Part shown: positions 21,652 through 34,502 of the stretch, one piece after another
Layout of the letters: every line of letters begins with the position of its first letter
Position numbering within the stretch: position 1 is the stretch's first letter
Origin: Diphasiastrum complanatum
Lineage: Eukaryota; Streptophyta; Lycopodiopsida; Lycopodiales; Lycopodiaceae
Direction of reading: 5' to 3'
DNA length: 64,000 bases
Assembly (NCBI GenBank): GCA_029204225.1
Contig: CM055114.1
Span: forward strand, 17,711,849 to 17,775,848
Program-made: the position numbers and the translations under genes
The notes under the pieces: model-generated
Database searches by the model: none
What the model was told of the DNA's origin: nothing
The model's input: the letters and a program-made list of their open reading frames with translations, nothing else

Positions 21652-24600
21652 CTCCTCCTAAAAATGAGGATCAAGATCAAGCATTGATCTTGAGATAAGA
21701 CCAAGATTAGACCTATGCTTTGAGAAGGCACTTTTGCAAAGTGGCTTTGTGAGAAGATCAGCAATACACAAAGATGTGTCGACATGTTCTAAGTTGATTT
21801 CACCTCCAATGAGCTTTTCAAAATGGTGTGCCACTTCTATATGCTTGCTTCTTGCATGAAAAGTAGGATTGTTTGCAAGAGCTTGTGCCAATATGTTGTC
21901 ACATTTATCAAGGGAAGATCATCCTCTTTGATGCACTTTAGCTCCATGATTAACCTCTTGATCCAAAGCACCTCTTTAGTTGTTGTAGTGAGTGCTTTGT
22001 ACTCGGCCTCACAAGATGATAGAGATATGGTATCTTGCTTCTGTGAAAGCCAAGACACAAGATTGCCTCCAAGAAAGATAGTATATGCATTAATGGACTT
22101 TCGATCCATCTTATCACTTGCAAAATCAGAATCTGAATAGCCAATAATGGTTAGATTTTCATTCTTGTACAATAAACCATAATATTGAGTAGAAGATACA
22201 TATCTTAGAACTCTCTTGGCCATCTTCCAATGTTGGACCTTGGGATCTTGCATAAATTGACTCAATTTGTGCACACAATAGCTCAAATCGGGTCTGGTGA
22301 TAGTAAGCCAAATTAAAGAGCCTATAAGACTCCTATAAAGTGTAATGTCCTCAAAGGATCTTTCATCACCTTTAATAGGATCTTTTACATGTTGCTCCAT
22401 TGGAGTATCTATGCCTTTACAATTTTGCATATTAAATTTTCTCAACATAGAAAAGACATATCTAGATTGACAAATAAAAGCATATTAGTCATGAAAATCA
22501 ATCTCAAGGCCCAAAATGTAATGAATATCTCCTAGATCTTGCATTTTAAATTCTTTCCCTAATGCATCTTCGGTTTCTTGAACTAGCATCAAACAACTTC
22601 CACTAAGAATAATGTCATCTACATTGATTAGAAGAATGACAATATTACTACCATCAAACTTTAAGTACATAGAAGGATCATAGTCACTAAGCACAAATCC
22701 TAATGAAAGTAGAAAGTTGTTGAGTCTTGAATACCATGATCTAGGGGCTTTCTTCAAGCCATAAAGACTTCTAAATAGCAAACACACCTTAGATGTATCC
22801 TTGATAAATCCTTGAGGCTGTTCCATGTATATCTCCTCCTCAAGATAGCCATTCAAAAAAGCATTGGAGATATCAAGTTGAAACAGTCTCCACTTAAAAA
22901 ATAAGGCAAGAGACATTATGATTCTTATTGTCACCATCTTTGCTACAGGAGCAAAGGTTTCTTCATAGTCAAGGCCATATATTTGTGCAAAGCCTTTAGC
23001 ACATAATCTTGTCTTGTATATGTTGATGGAGCCATCATGATTGTACTTGATCTTGAACACCCACTTGCATCCTATGACATGCATGTTAGGTGGTGGATCC
23101 ACGAGCTCCCATGTGTGGTTGGTGATCAAGGCATCATACTCAATCTTCATAGTCTCATACCACTGCTTGGTATTGAAGGCTTCTTGGACATCTTTGGGCT
23201 CCTCGTGAGAAACAAAATAAGCATAAGTGGAATCAAGATCCACTTGTTTTCCTTTGTCATCATAAGTGAGCCTCTTAGGCTTGGATCTCTCCCTCATGGA
23301 TCTTCTAGGAGTGAAAATTTGAGGACTTCCATTTTCAAATCTCGACCCCTCCATATGTTGATTGTCTTCAACAACAGTAGGTGATAGATTTTGAGGTTGC
23401 TTGATCTCGGACACTCCAAGATTGGACTTTTCTTCTTCATGAAAAACTACATCTCTATTATCAATTACTTTAGAAGTAAAGAGCATGTAGATTCCATAGG
23501 CTTTCTTGTTGGATGAATATCCAACCATTACTCCTTTGCTTGCACAAGGATCATCCTTCTTTCTCGTTTCCAAGGGAATATGAACAAAGCATATGCATTC
23601 AAATACTCTAAGGTGTTCAACCTTAGGTTTCTTCAAATAGAGTGCTTCATATGGTGACTTTCCTCCAAGTGCAACACGAGGGAGTCGATTGCAAAGATAG
23701 TTTGAACAATTGATGGCCTCACCCCAAAAGTCTTTTGGCAAGGATGTCTCAATTCTAATGGTTTTGGCACATTCACACAAGGTTCTATTCTTTCTTTCAG
23801 CCACCCCATTTTGAGATAGTGTACATGCACAAGAAAACTCCCTTTTAATGCCTTCAAGCTCACAATAATCATGAAATTTATTGAAAGTGTACTCACCACC
23901 TCCATCACTTCTAAGAATCTTGATTTTGTATGAAAATTGCTTTTCAACTAGAGCTTTGAACTTTAGAAAATAGTCAAACACAATAGACTTTGAAGCTAGA
24001 AGATATAACCAAGTAAATCTTGTGAAATCATCAATGAAAGTTACAAAGCAAGTAGCACCACCGTTGCTCTTTGAAGATGAGAAGTGCACCTCCGAGTGTA
24101 TGATCTCCAATGGATGTGTAGTCTTGATAGATGACTTTGAAAAAGGCTTCTTATGAGACTTAGATATGGCACAAGCCTCACGTGGCTTGAAATTCTTGGA
24201 GATAAAATTAGGCAAGCCAATAGCTTTGGCTTTCTTGACCATGGACACCATAGAACTAAAGTTAGGATGCCCCAACCTTCTATGCCATAGTTCCTCCAAA
24301 GAGATATGAGAAGCAAAAGCACCATCACAAGAGTTAGCATACTCTTTGGGATCAAGATTGTAGATTCCACCATATCTAGACCCAAATGCAAGGATCTCAT
24401 CATGCTTCTTGATTGTACATGTATCAACATTGAAATTCACATCTAGTCCACTATCAAACAATTGCCCAACACTAATAAGATTTTTTGTTAACTTAGGAAC
24501 AAAAAGTACTTTAGACAGTGAAAGAACTTTTGATGATGAAAGCTTTAAGGGAATGGTCCTTATGCCTTTAATAGCACACTCATGATGATTTTCTGTGTAG

Positions 24601-24962
24601 ATGGACTTCTTGGCTCCTTCATAAGGTGTCATGGATGAAAAAGAATGTTTGGAGCTACACATATGTGAAGAAGCTCCATTGTTGATGTACCACGAACCAT
24701 CCTTCTTGAAAGGTGATGAAGAAAAAATCGAGACCATAAGAGATCCTTCTCCATTACTTGCATGAGCATCTTCCTTCTCTTCATTGGAGATGTTGGCTTG
24801 CTTGAATTGACTCTTCTTGAAGCAATTGGTCGGATTATGCCCCTTCTTGCCACAAAAGAAACACTTGATGTTTTTCTTCTTCTTCTTGGATGTGAAAGCT
24901 TGAGAGGACTCATCCTCTTCTCCTTTCTCCTTGGAAATCTTGATCGCCTTGGCTTTATACAT
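21652..24962 (-). pseudogene. Copia B2 polyprotein (CCHC to RNase H), nearly open
   Basis: One frame runs from 24962 to about 21890 with a single TAA at 22485-22487, then a frameshift near 21900 and a short deletion in HHFVREK. Visible domains: knuckle CFFCGKKGHNPTNC; protease WYINNGASSHM (catalytic DSG changed to NNG); zinc region HRRLGHPNF...CAISKSH; integrase core with IHSEVHF (first Asp is Glu), LRSDGGGEY and NGVAERKN; RT with QLDISNAFLNG, YGLKKAPRSWY and INVDDIIL (YVDD Tyr is Asn); RNase H SLSSCEAEYKAL. The gag N-terminus and 5' LTR are missing. Several catalytic changes suggest mutation after loss of function. Confidence 0.92.
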
Positions 24963-25057
24963 CAGGACCAGATCTCTGGAGTGAAGATCCTTCTTTTGTA
25001 ATCTGCGATCATGCTATGCTTTGCGTCTTTCGTTTTCAGCTGCTAGTGCATGCACAG
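24963..25057 (-). pseudogene. Short gypsy integrase-tail remnant (tentative)
   Basis: In the frame that runs into copia B2, this stretch reads AENERRKA, a stop, then HDRRLQKKDLHSRDLVLMY. That resembles the basic linker and 'GDLVLxY' box near the end of gypsy integrases rather than copia gag. It lies exactly between the truncated copia B2 and the LTR of C2. It is too short to be certain. Confidence 0.35.
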
Positions 25058-25712
25058 TGTGAAAAAAGTGGATCTTGAATGGATCCAAACTCCCAAAATA
25101 CTTGGCTAAGATCTTTGCACAACAAGCTACAAAAGCTAGAAATGGCAAAGCATCTTAATGCTACCTTTGATACACATGAACTTGACAAAGCATTCAAGAG
25201 ACAAAAGAAACTAATAAAAGGTAATGATGGCAGGCAAAAACAATAGCATACCAGCCCTAAAACAGCAGTCTACCACTTTTGGAAACCTCTTAAGATCATA
25301 CACAAAACCTTGAAGACAATACACAAAGCAATGCTCTTAATGGAGGAAGAAACTGTGACAATGATCTATTGATCTCTCTCAACAATACAATAAGTTTCTC
25401 CAACCTATTCTCCACAAATTTCAGCCTAATATAGGTGAGAGAGATGACTCTCTCTCCTCTCTCTAGAACTTAGGACCCAAATTTAGGACACCAGTAGCCT
25501 AAAATAGCCAATTTTGGCCTATATGTCCAAATAACATGATTTTGGTATCATTTCGAAGGTCCTGAAGTTTGAGACTTCTTCAACATGAAATATATACTAA
25601 AATAAGAGTATCTAGGCCTCTTTCACATGTGTGAAATGTTAGATCCAAAACTATGTACAAAAATTGCCAATTTAGGTCTCAAACTAGCTAGGAAATGTTG
25701 ACAATTTTCACA
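25058..25712 (-). mobile_element. 3' LTR of copia C2
   Basis: 655 bp, minus-strand TGTGAAAATTGTCAACATTTCC...CTTTTTCACA. It has the same length and many of the same blocks as the Y LTRs, but is clearly diverged. The upstream purine tract (gttgaagagggag) is identical in type. It contains ttcacatgtgtgaa at 25622-25635. Confidence 0.9.
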
Positions 25713-25725
25713 CTCCCTCTTCAAC

Positions 25726-26412
25726 TTAACTTGCTAGTTTTACAACACTACTTTGCTCCAAACTAAGAATGATCTCCATCATGATAATAGATCTCTTCTC
25801 AAGTGTTCTAATATGTACAATATGAAGTACAACATAATTGATATAGATAATAGTGTCCATATAGGATGTCTCACTATTTCTTACATCAATTTTACATAGA
25901 ATGGTGAACAGGATACATCTAAAAGAATATAGAATCATAATGAAAGGATTCCTCCATGTATCCACCTTTGAATTCTCTGTAAAACAGTAGCAAACAAGCT
26001 GTAAGTGAAAGTAACCAACAAGTGTTTGCATGCCTCCTCCACATTCCACTATGCCCATAGTGAATGCATCATGTATCTCCATGAATGAACCTCCATCACC
26101 ACCTTGCCTTTGTAGATCTCCAATCCATGAAAGCCCTTGAGTGAATGAATGCCAAAATGATGTGTTCTCTACTCCATTTGAATGAGCAAAATCTAAACTT
26201 GAAATACTTGAAGTATCTCCACAAGATTTGCATACAACCCTTGATCCTACATTGTCAACAATTTGCCAATTTGCCAACACTAGGATGCTAGAACTTGAAC
26301 TTTGCTCAAAAGTAAAGATATTGACCACTTCAATATATTTCAAGATTTGAATGAATGCATGTACTTGATTATAAGAACCATCAATGATAACTATTCCATC
26401 TCCAAGATCCAA
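25726..26412 (-). CDS. Novel ORF replacing RT/RNase H, copia C2 copy
   Basis: An open frame of 228 codons with no copia RT or RNase H motif. It aligns with the C-terminal part of the ORF at 1096-2037 (GDGGSFME, WRNPFIMIL, and at the end YMDTIIYINY and RTLEKRSI). Its last residues before the stop (SSVVKLAS), followed by VEEGV in frame, match the copia Y polyprotein end (TMLKLASNVEEGV). The novel segment therefore ends just before the normal C-terminal tail. The 5' side is cut at 26412 by gypsy B. No function is recognised. Confidence 0.55.
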   Translation of the reverse strand: MDLGDGIVIIDGSYNQVHAFIQILKYIEVVNIFTFEQSSSSSILVLANWQIVDNVGSRVVCKSCGDTSSISSLDFAHSNGVENTSFWHSFTQGLSWIGDLQRQGGDGGSFMEIHDAFTMGIVECGGGMQTLVGYFHLQLVCYCFTENSKVDTWRNPFIMILYSFRCILFTILCKIDVRNSETSYMDTIIYINYVVLHIVHIRTLEKRSIIMMEIILSLEQSSVVKLAS

Positions 26413-29400
26413 AGGATTTGGTTCTGTGGATCACGAAGAATTCCTCCAACAGGACCTTGATGGTCTCATTGATGAAATGGCTTCCACGATCGCTGACTAA
26501 CTCCACCGGGCATCCGAAATGTGCAATGATATTTTCATAAAGGAACTTGGCAGTGGTCCTAGCATCAGCTACTCTTACTGCCTTGGCTTCGACCCACTTA
26601 GTGAGGTAGTCTGTGGCTACAATTATGTATCGAGCTTGGGAACTCCTTGCTGCAGGGTGAATTGGACCGATGTAATCCAATCTCCACTTTTTGAATGGTG
26701 CTTGGGCTAAGACCGGGTGCAGTAGGTCATAATTCAATCTCGTTGGCCTTCTCGCCCTTTGGCACACATCGCACTTTTTCAAGTATTCCTTCATATCCTT
26801 ATGAATCGTCGGCCACCAACATCCTGATTGCAGGATCTTGCAAATTGTAATGTCGGAAGCAAAATAGCTTCCACCCATGCCTTCATGTGAAAGCGAAATG
26901 ATCTGGGTGGCCTCATGAGGAAGAATACACCGTCGAAGAATTTTGTCTAGTCCTCTTCGATACAACTGGCTGACAATCAGCTGATAAGGTCTAGCCTTCA
27001 AGATTTCTGTTGTTCCGCCTTTGGTAGTGATTTGTCTAGTTGGCCCCGCATTAGATATTCCACAATGTCGGAAACCCATTCTGGTACTGTGTCCACATAA
27101 AATAAGACAGCATCTGCCAGCTCATCATCAAGTTGGGTTGCAATCTCCTTCTCCTTGATTCGTGACACATGATCTGTCATGTAGTGTTGTTTTCCCTTGC
27201 GAACTACTATCTGAAAATCAAATTCCAACAACAGAAGTAGCCATCTGGTGATTCTTCCAGTGTTGCAAGTTTTATTAACGAGATAGAGCAAGGGTTGATG
27301 GTCCCTATAAAATGCAAAATGTATGGCCATCAAGTAGTGTCGAAATTTCTTAACCGCATAGATCATCGTCAGTGCTTCTCGCTCTATGTTTGAATCATTC
27401 ATTTCTGTATCATTGAGTTGTCGGCTTGCAAATAGGATTGGAAAATCCTTTTTGTGTTCACCTGACTGGGTTAAGACTGCTCCAGCTGCATACTTCAATG
27501 TGTTTGTATGCACATGAAACTCAATGGACCAATTCAGTGAGCGTAAGATTAGTGCAAAAACCAATGCTTCCTTAATCTTCTAGAAAGCCTTTAGGGCTTC
27601 CTCGTTCCAATGTAGATCCGTTGTGAGTTTGTAAATTGGTCGGGCTAACTCCGCAAAATCAAGAATGAAGATCCTATAATAGTTAGCATGACCCATGAAG
27701 ATGTAGACTTCGCGGATCGTCCCTGGTAGTGGTAGATCAACAATGATCTTGATCTTTGATAGATCTGTGGAGATCCCGTGTCTTGACACTATATGGCCGA
27801 GAATCAAGCCATGTGTCACCCAAAATTAACATTTTTCTAGATTCAAGAAAATCTGGTAGTCGCGGCATTTTTGTAGCACCTTCTCCAAATTGGATAAGTG
27901 TTCTGAGTCTGGTCCATGCACGCACAGATCATCCAAGAAAATTTTCAAAAATTTTTGCAGATAATATTTGAATGCCACCTGCATGACTCGCTGGAAGGTG
28001 CTTAGGGCATTGCAATGTCCGAATGGCATCACTTTATAGGCATAGGTTTCCCATTCCATGGCAAATGTTGTCTTGTGTTGGTCTTGGGGGGCTATCTTCA
28101 CCTGGTTGTAGCCGTTGAAGCCGTCTAGAAAACTGTAGGCTTCGACACCAGCTACTCTGTCAAGGACACTTTTCGTAAATGGTAAAAAAAAATGATCCTT
28201 TTTGGTGACTGCATTTAGCGCCTTCAGATTCACACAAATCTGCATTTTTTCGTTCTTCTTGGGTACTATAACTATCAGTGATACCCATTCTGTGTGCTCG
28301 ATATCATAGATGAAATCTGCATCCATCAGCTTTTGCAACTCCTGTTTGATCAGCTCAATATAATTCGGGTTGCAGAGGTAATAATGGCTTACCTTGGGAA
28401 CTGCTCCGTCCACCAAGGGTATGGTGTGCTGGACTACTGTTGGTGGAATGCCCTTCAGGTCACTATAACTCCAGGCAAAATAGTCTTTATACTCCACCAA
28501 CAACGATCATGGTCTCTTGAACTGTGTGGGTGTTAACTGCTCTCCCACATGCACTATCTTTTCTTCTTCACCTGGCTTGGCAAGATTCATCGGCTGTGTT
28601 CGTGCAGGTCCCTCAAAGACTTGTTCCGCTGGTGCCTGACTTTGATCAAGTTCTCTCTGGGCTTGCGACATCATGATTACCACGTCGTCCAAGGTATAAT
28701 TCTTGAAAGTCTCAAGCATGTCGTGAACTGGAGCTCATCGAAATTCCTCCTTCAGCATATTGATCTTGGCCTGACTGGTCATTTTTTGGTTTTTTGTCAC
28801 ATGTGTAGAAGATGACACTGTCTCTAAGTCTATCTTGATTGACTTCAAGAAATCCAACACCTTCTTTTTGCTCTTTTTTGTCATTTTGGTGGATTCATCC
28901 TTGTTGTCTTTCATCAGGACTGCCGTGACATTCGTCTCATGGTTGCGAATATCAACATCCACTGTAGCTATCGCCTCTTCGGGTAGATCACTCCACCGGA
29001 TTGCTTGGTTGTAGCATTGCTTCAACTGATTCTTCTTATTCACAAGTGTCTTGGGTGGATTGATCCTTGAGACTTTTGCCATAGCAGACTTTTGCGGTGG
29101 TTGAGCTGGTACCTTCTTGGTTCTGTAACGATCTGGGTCCATATGGTGTAGGACCTGTTCATCAGTCAACTCAATCTCCTTATTATAAGTTAGAGCATGT
29201 TGCCAAGGGACTAGATCATCGTCCACTGGGTTCTCAATAGGTTCCACTGACAGCCATGCTATGTTTATCATATTTACCCCAAATATAATTGGTGTATCCA
29301 TAGTGTAACATTTGGGCGAAGATGTACTGGGTTTGGGATCTGATTCATATTGACATGCCCGACAGTCAATAGTTGCTAACGCATCCGTCCATCTTACGAC

Positions 29401-30577
29401 ATCCGTCTATGAATCATAGTGACCTCCCTTGGATGGCCTTGGGCGATCAATCATGTGATCTATCGTAGATGATCCGTCATCAGCCTTGGGTCCTATAGGT
29501 TTCACCGCCCATGTGGTTGGATCAACCTTTATAGCCTGTTCTTTATTCTCGAAGGTGAGTTTTCTCATACCCCAGTTGTGTACTACTTGCGCAGTCCTCA
29601 ACCATGGTCTTCCTAGTAAAACTGTATGCAGATGGAGATTCAGGTATATCCATGACTACAGAAGTAATCACAAACTGCATGTCTGCTATCTTTTAAGGGA
29701 TATCGACAACTATACCTTTGGGTTTCACATAGGATTGATTTGCTAGTTTGATGACAAATCTTGTTGGCTTCAACCCTTGCAAACCCACTTTTCATACAAA
29801 GTAGTGGGGATCAAATTGACACCCGATCCTCCATCTACCACTGCTGCCTTGTCCTCGTATCTCTTGTGTTTCATTGCCAAAGTGATGTTGTGTTCCTCAC
29901 TTTCCCATGCTACTCTAATGTGGAGGACGTTACTTGTTTCTTCATAGCCTGTACAATATATGGGCTCAAGCGCTACTGGCTCCTCATCCGCTTTGGCCCA
30001 TTCAGCTAGAAGGCTTTTCGCTTGTGGTGCAATCCGCAATAGTTCTTTGAGTGGTAAACTAATACGATTTGATTGCAAAAGTGTGAGCCTTTCAGTGCGT
30101 GGGACTTCAGGCTCCACCATGTGAAAAGGTGGTTCATGTTGGTACAACCGATCATTCTGATCAATGCACAGTGGTGAGCCCGCTTGCGGTTCCCGTTCGA
30201 CGCCAACTGGAGGTTCCGTGAGATGGTCCTTTTCTGGCTCTTTTTCCTCCGCTTGTGCTTTCTGTACCCAGTGTCTTCTTTTCTGGTACTACCTTCTCTC
30301 TTCCCTCACATTCGGATACGGTGCTGAAGTTGAGAGTTGGTCGTCAGTGACCGAGGGTGGTGGTGAGGGAGCTACTTCCTTCCTCTTTTGTGCTCGCGTA
30401 ACAACTAACACAGGAGCGTGGAATTGTCGCTCTTGTGATGGCATCCCTACTAGAACTGCTGGTTGTTGTATTGCAATGAAGTTAAGAGGTGCACTGGTTC
30501 CAGATTTAAATGGACAATTCTTGTAACAGTGTCCATAACCGCATTCTTGACAGAAGGATATATATTGTCTCGTCCTA
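26413..30577 (-). pseudogene. Gypsy T copy B: gag end, protease, RT, RNase H, integrase (part)
   Basis: From high to low: gag C-terminus with part of the last zinc knuckle (30570-30480); protease VVDGGSGVNLIPTTLYEKW near 29830; linker with GVNMINIAWLSVEP; RT (28503-27826: WVSLIVIVPKKN, QICVNLKALN, SFLDGFNGYNQVKI, FLDDLCVHG); RNase H (27564-26998: NDTEMNDSNIEREALTMIYA, HQPLLYL); integrase zinc region (HEGMGGSYFASD...CDVCQRARRP) and core (WRLDYIGPIHP, ELVSDRGSHFIN), cut before the Glu. RT through RNase H share one frame broken by stops at 28735, 28507, 27826 and 27580, mostly TGA/TAG where Arg/Gln would fit. A frameshift lies near 27050. LTRs and gag N-terminus are missing. Confidence 0.9.
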
Positions 30578-30695
30578 TTCTACAAGGATATGTGCTCAAT
30601 TCACATACCTTGGATATGTACAAAATATTTACATGATTAGGATCCCCCAAACATTAACAACAGATGATAGATATGTTTTACAATTTTTAACGGTC
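30578..30695 (-). repeat. LTR end fragment (same family as 38331-38938)
   Basis: About 118 bases from 'tattctacaaggatatg' to 'caatttttaac' match 38821-38938 with few differences. It lies between truncated gypsy B and truncated copia F. It resembles the TGTTAAAATTG terminus of the copia A LTR family. Confidence 0.7.
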
Positions 30696-33600
30696 AAATC
30701 AAGTGGAAAATGCAGCTACAGAAGCTCCACAGCTTATTCAAGAAGCGGATCATAATGCCTTCATGACCAGCCATCAAGAAGCATCAGACGACAATTCTTG
30801 GTTCCTGGATTCTAGAGCCACTCAGCACATGACCAGTCTCATTGGTTGTTTCGAGTCCTATACACCTTATAGTACCCAAAAATATATTCACCTTGGTGAC
30901 AATAGCACACAAGCTATTAAAGGTGAAGAAACTATAAGATTTAGCTTTTCAAATGATCAGTCTAAGCTACTCTCTAAAGTCCTGTATGTACCAAATTTCT
31001 CTACGAATCTATTCTCAGTAAGCAGAATCACAGATCTAGGACATAGAGTAGAATTCGAATGTGCTCAATGCAAAGTAGTTGATAGGACAGACAAGATCCT
31101 AGCACTTGGAAAGAGGCATGGATACTTGTATAAATTAAGTCATTGCTTTTCTGTCTCTAGTCAGCGCTCAATACTTCTATTCATGCAAATAAAAGTTTAC
31201 TTTGACATTATAGACTTGGTCATTTGAATCATGATGATGTACAACAAATGTCTAGACAATCTATTGTTCTTGATCTTGATTATCCTCGTGATAAAGTCAA
31301 GTTACCTGTCTGTCAAGACTGTCTAGTTGGTAAACAGACTAGAAAACCATTTAAATCAAGCCATCAACATATTGCTAGAGGATTGTTAGACATTGTACAT
31401 TCAAAAATCCTTTGCTGAAGGATGCCAAGTATTTTATAACTTTTATTGATGAATTTTCCAGAAGGACTATGGTGTATTTTATAAAGAAGAAATCAGAAGC
31501 CTTCAACTGCTTCAGAATCTTTAAGGAGCGTGCAGAAAAGGAGACTGGACGGACGATCAAGGCTCTAAGGTCAGACACCGGTGGAGAATATATCTCTATC
31601 AAGTTTAAGGAGTACTGCCAAAGCCAAGGCATTGAACAGCAATTCATCACTCCTTACAGTCCTCAGTCTAAGGCTTAGCCGTGAGGAAGAACCGTACCCT
31701 GGTTGAATCAGCCAAATGTATGCTAGTGCATGCATCGCTGCCCAAGAGATTCTGGGCTGAAGTTGTCTCCACTGCAGTTTATGTCCAGAACAGATGTTCA
31801 ACCAAGGCCCTCCCAAGCAAAACACCCCACGAATTGTGGACAGGCTCTAAGCCTTTGTGAAGAACCTAAGAGTGTTTGGGTGCATTGCCTATGCGCAGAT
31901 CCCAAAAGACATGAGGAAGAAATTGGATTTCCAAGGTCTCAAGACCATCCTGATCGGATAGACTTCATCAGATAATACATACAAGCTGTATGATCTTGAT
32001 ACCTAGCAAATCTTGTATAGCTGAGATACAGTCTTTATCGAAGATCAGTTCGTTGACATCAATGGCAAGGATATTGCTCCAGAAGAACCTTCATTACCTG
32101 CCATTGATACGACTGTCTGAGCTTCTGGCTCAGGCATGTATATTGTCGATCCACTTCGTGACAGCAAATCAAACGAAGATGTTGCTGCTACCCAGCAACA
32201 AGTCCCAGGATCATCAGTCGAATCCTACCAGAAGATCAAGCCAAGTGCGCACACAACCCACAAGGTATAATCCTGAGTCTGCCTGTCTCTTCATACAGGA
32301 ACCGAAAACAGTCACAGAGACACTCAGCCAACCAGACTTTGATCTCTAGAGAGAAACTATGGACAAAGAGTATTCCTCTCTGATCAAGAACCAGACATGG
32401 TCACTAGTCGAAGCTCCTATTGTCTGCAATATCATTGATTACAAATGAATCTTCAAGGTCAAATACAATGCCAACAGAGCAATTGATTGAATGAAGGCAA
32501 GACTGGTAGCACGAGGATTCACTCAAATCTCCAACATCGACTACAACGAGTTTTCAGTCCAGTAGTCAAACATTCATCGATCCGAATGCTCATGTCTCAT
32601 GCTACAGTTGCCGACCTCGAAGTATATCAATTTGATGTACAAACAGCTTATCTAAATGGAGTTATACAAGAAGATATCTACATGATCCAGCCCGAAGAAT
32701 ACATTTTGCAAGGTATGAAGAATCATGTCTGTAAACTCCACAAAGCATTGTACGGCTTGAAACAGTCTGCCAGAGCTTGGTTTCAGAGGATCAACACATT
32801 CCTCATCGAACAAGAATTCAAACCAAGCACTGCTGATTGCAACGTCTATTCCAAGTAAGTGCAACAATCCTTCATTATCATCACCTTATACGTGGATGAT
32901 ACATTGCTCTTCAGCAACAATACCAATATGGTCAAGGATTCAAAGCAGATGCTATTTTCAGAGTTTGACATGACTGATCTGGGCAAAACTCACTTTTGTC
33001 TGAGCATTCAAATCCACAGAGATAGTGTGAAACGACTTATTTACATCACTCAACAAAGTTATCTTCATAATGTTCTTAACAGATACAATCTAATGAATTG
33101 CAAATTAGCTCACTCACCGATGGATCCAGGACTGCATTTGTCAAAGGACCAATGTCCCCAGACCAAGTAGGAAGAGGAGCAAATGAGAGAGTATCCTTAT
33201 CGATCAATACTTGGATCTCTCATGTACGCAATGGTCTGTACAAGACCAGATATCTCTTTTGCAGTAAGCTCACTCAGCCAATATATGGCTAATCTTGGCA
33301 TCACCCATTGGAAGGCTCTCATAAGAGTCATGAGATATATTCAAGCTACCATGAACCAATGCATCTGCTATGGAGATGTCAGCAATGACAATCTTCATCA
33401 GCTCAGTGGATATTCTGATGCAAGCTAGGGAGGAGATGTAGACAATCGTAAGTCCATATCTGGATTTATATTCTTCTTCAATGGCTATCCTATTTCATGG
33501 AACAGTCGTAAGCAAACCTCTATCGCATTTTCTTCTACAAAAGCAAAATACATTGTTGCCTCTCAATTTATTAAGAAAGCGTTTTGGTTGAAAAATTTAC

Positions 33601-33887
33601 TATCAGATGTTAATCTGTATCAGTACAGCCATACAATTTTATTTTGTGATAATCAGAGTGCTATTGCCTTATCGACTAGCCCTAGATTTCACCCTAGGAG
33701 TAAGCACATTGAAATCAAATATCACTACATCAGGGGCAAGGATCTCAACAAGGAGGTGAGCTTAACGTACTGCAGAACGCAGGACATGGTTGCAGATATT
33801 TTCACGAAAGCATTAAGTGTTAATGCACACAAAAAATTTTGTGCATTTCTTAGTCTGAAGATCAAGGCATTCACTGATCCAGATTAA
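30696..33887 (+). pseudogene. Copia F polyprotein (protease to RNase H), plus strand
   Basis: Protease NSWFLDSRATQHMT (DSG is DSR); integrase FITFIDEFSRRTMVYF and LRSDTGGEY, with a stop just before RKNRTLVESAK; RT LEVYQFDVQTAYLNG, YGLKQSARAWF and LYVDDTLLFS (YVDD intact); RNase H from YSDAS to HPRSKHIEIKYHYIRGKD and VADIFTKAL. Interrupted by many stops and frameshifts (31227, 31420, 31678, 31860, 32350, 32490, 32858, 33170, 33428). Gag is absent. It belongs to a copia lineage distinct from A, B, D and Y, because its RNase H end and LTR differ. Confidence 0.9.
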
Positions 33888-33900
33888 GGGGGGGGGGGGT
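33888..33900 (+). promoter_or_regulatory. G-rich polypurine tract of copia F
   Basis: A run of twelve G with one trailing T stands directly before the LTR start TGTTGG. It is unusually pure for a polypurine tract. A homopolymer this long may also be unreliable in sequencing. Confidence 0.75.
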
Positions 33901-34502
33901 TGTTGGATTTATCTCCTCTACTCTCCTAAATCCCATTTTAATATGCCTCCATTCATGCTACATTTTTACTCACGTTGTTGCGCAGTCTGCATATTTACAT
34001 GTAAATTCTCACAGGCAAAGAAAAGACGAAAGAATCGTGACACTGTGTCTTTACACGTGTTTTGTGACAGGCGAAAAAGCGACATTGCCTTACAAAATGC
34101 CAAAGGTTTCCTAGGAAACGTGAAGGCACTCTGTAAATTAAATCCTAAGGCATTTCGTCAGAGTGACGCATTTTTCGCATCTTCACCAATGTTCACTTCA
34201 GCAAAGGCTGACGTCGCACCCTTTTCACGCTCACCCCATGCAACTGCGCTAACAGACTTGACAACGACTGCAGCCACCCATGATCTCCTATAGACAACAC
34301 ATCCACTTTGTACTTTCTTCATCTGCAGACCTGTAACATTGTGTATATATATAGAATACCATTTGCGTATTCAGATTGATAAAAGAGATTGAAGATCAAG
34401 TGTGTGTAATATAATAGCATCAGAAGCTTATCAAAAATAGTCGAAGTAGATGCCTTATGCATTGATTCTTTATTTGTCAGTAACAAGTTCATTCCTCTTA
34501 CA
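33901..34502 (+). mobile_element. 3' LTR of copia F
   Basis: The start TGTTGGATTTATCTCC after the purine tract is secure, and it is related to the LTR pieces at 17431 and 50208. A TATA-like tgtatatatatag lies near 34340. The end is uncertain: ...cctcttaca at 34502 is a good CA terminus, but similar sequence could continue to about 34930. Confidence 0.6.
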
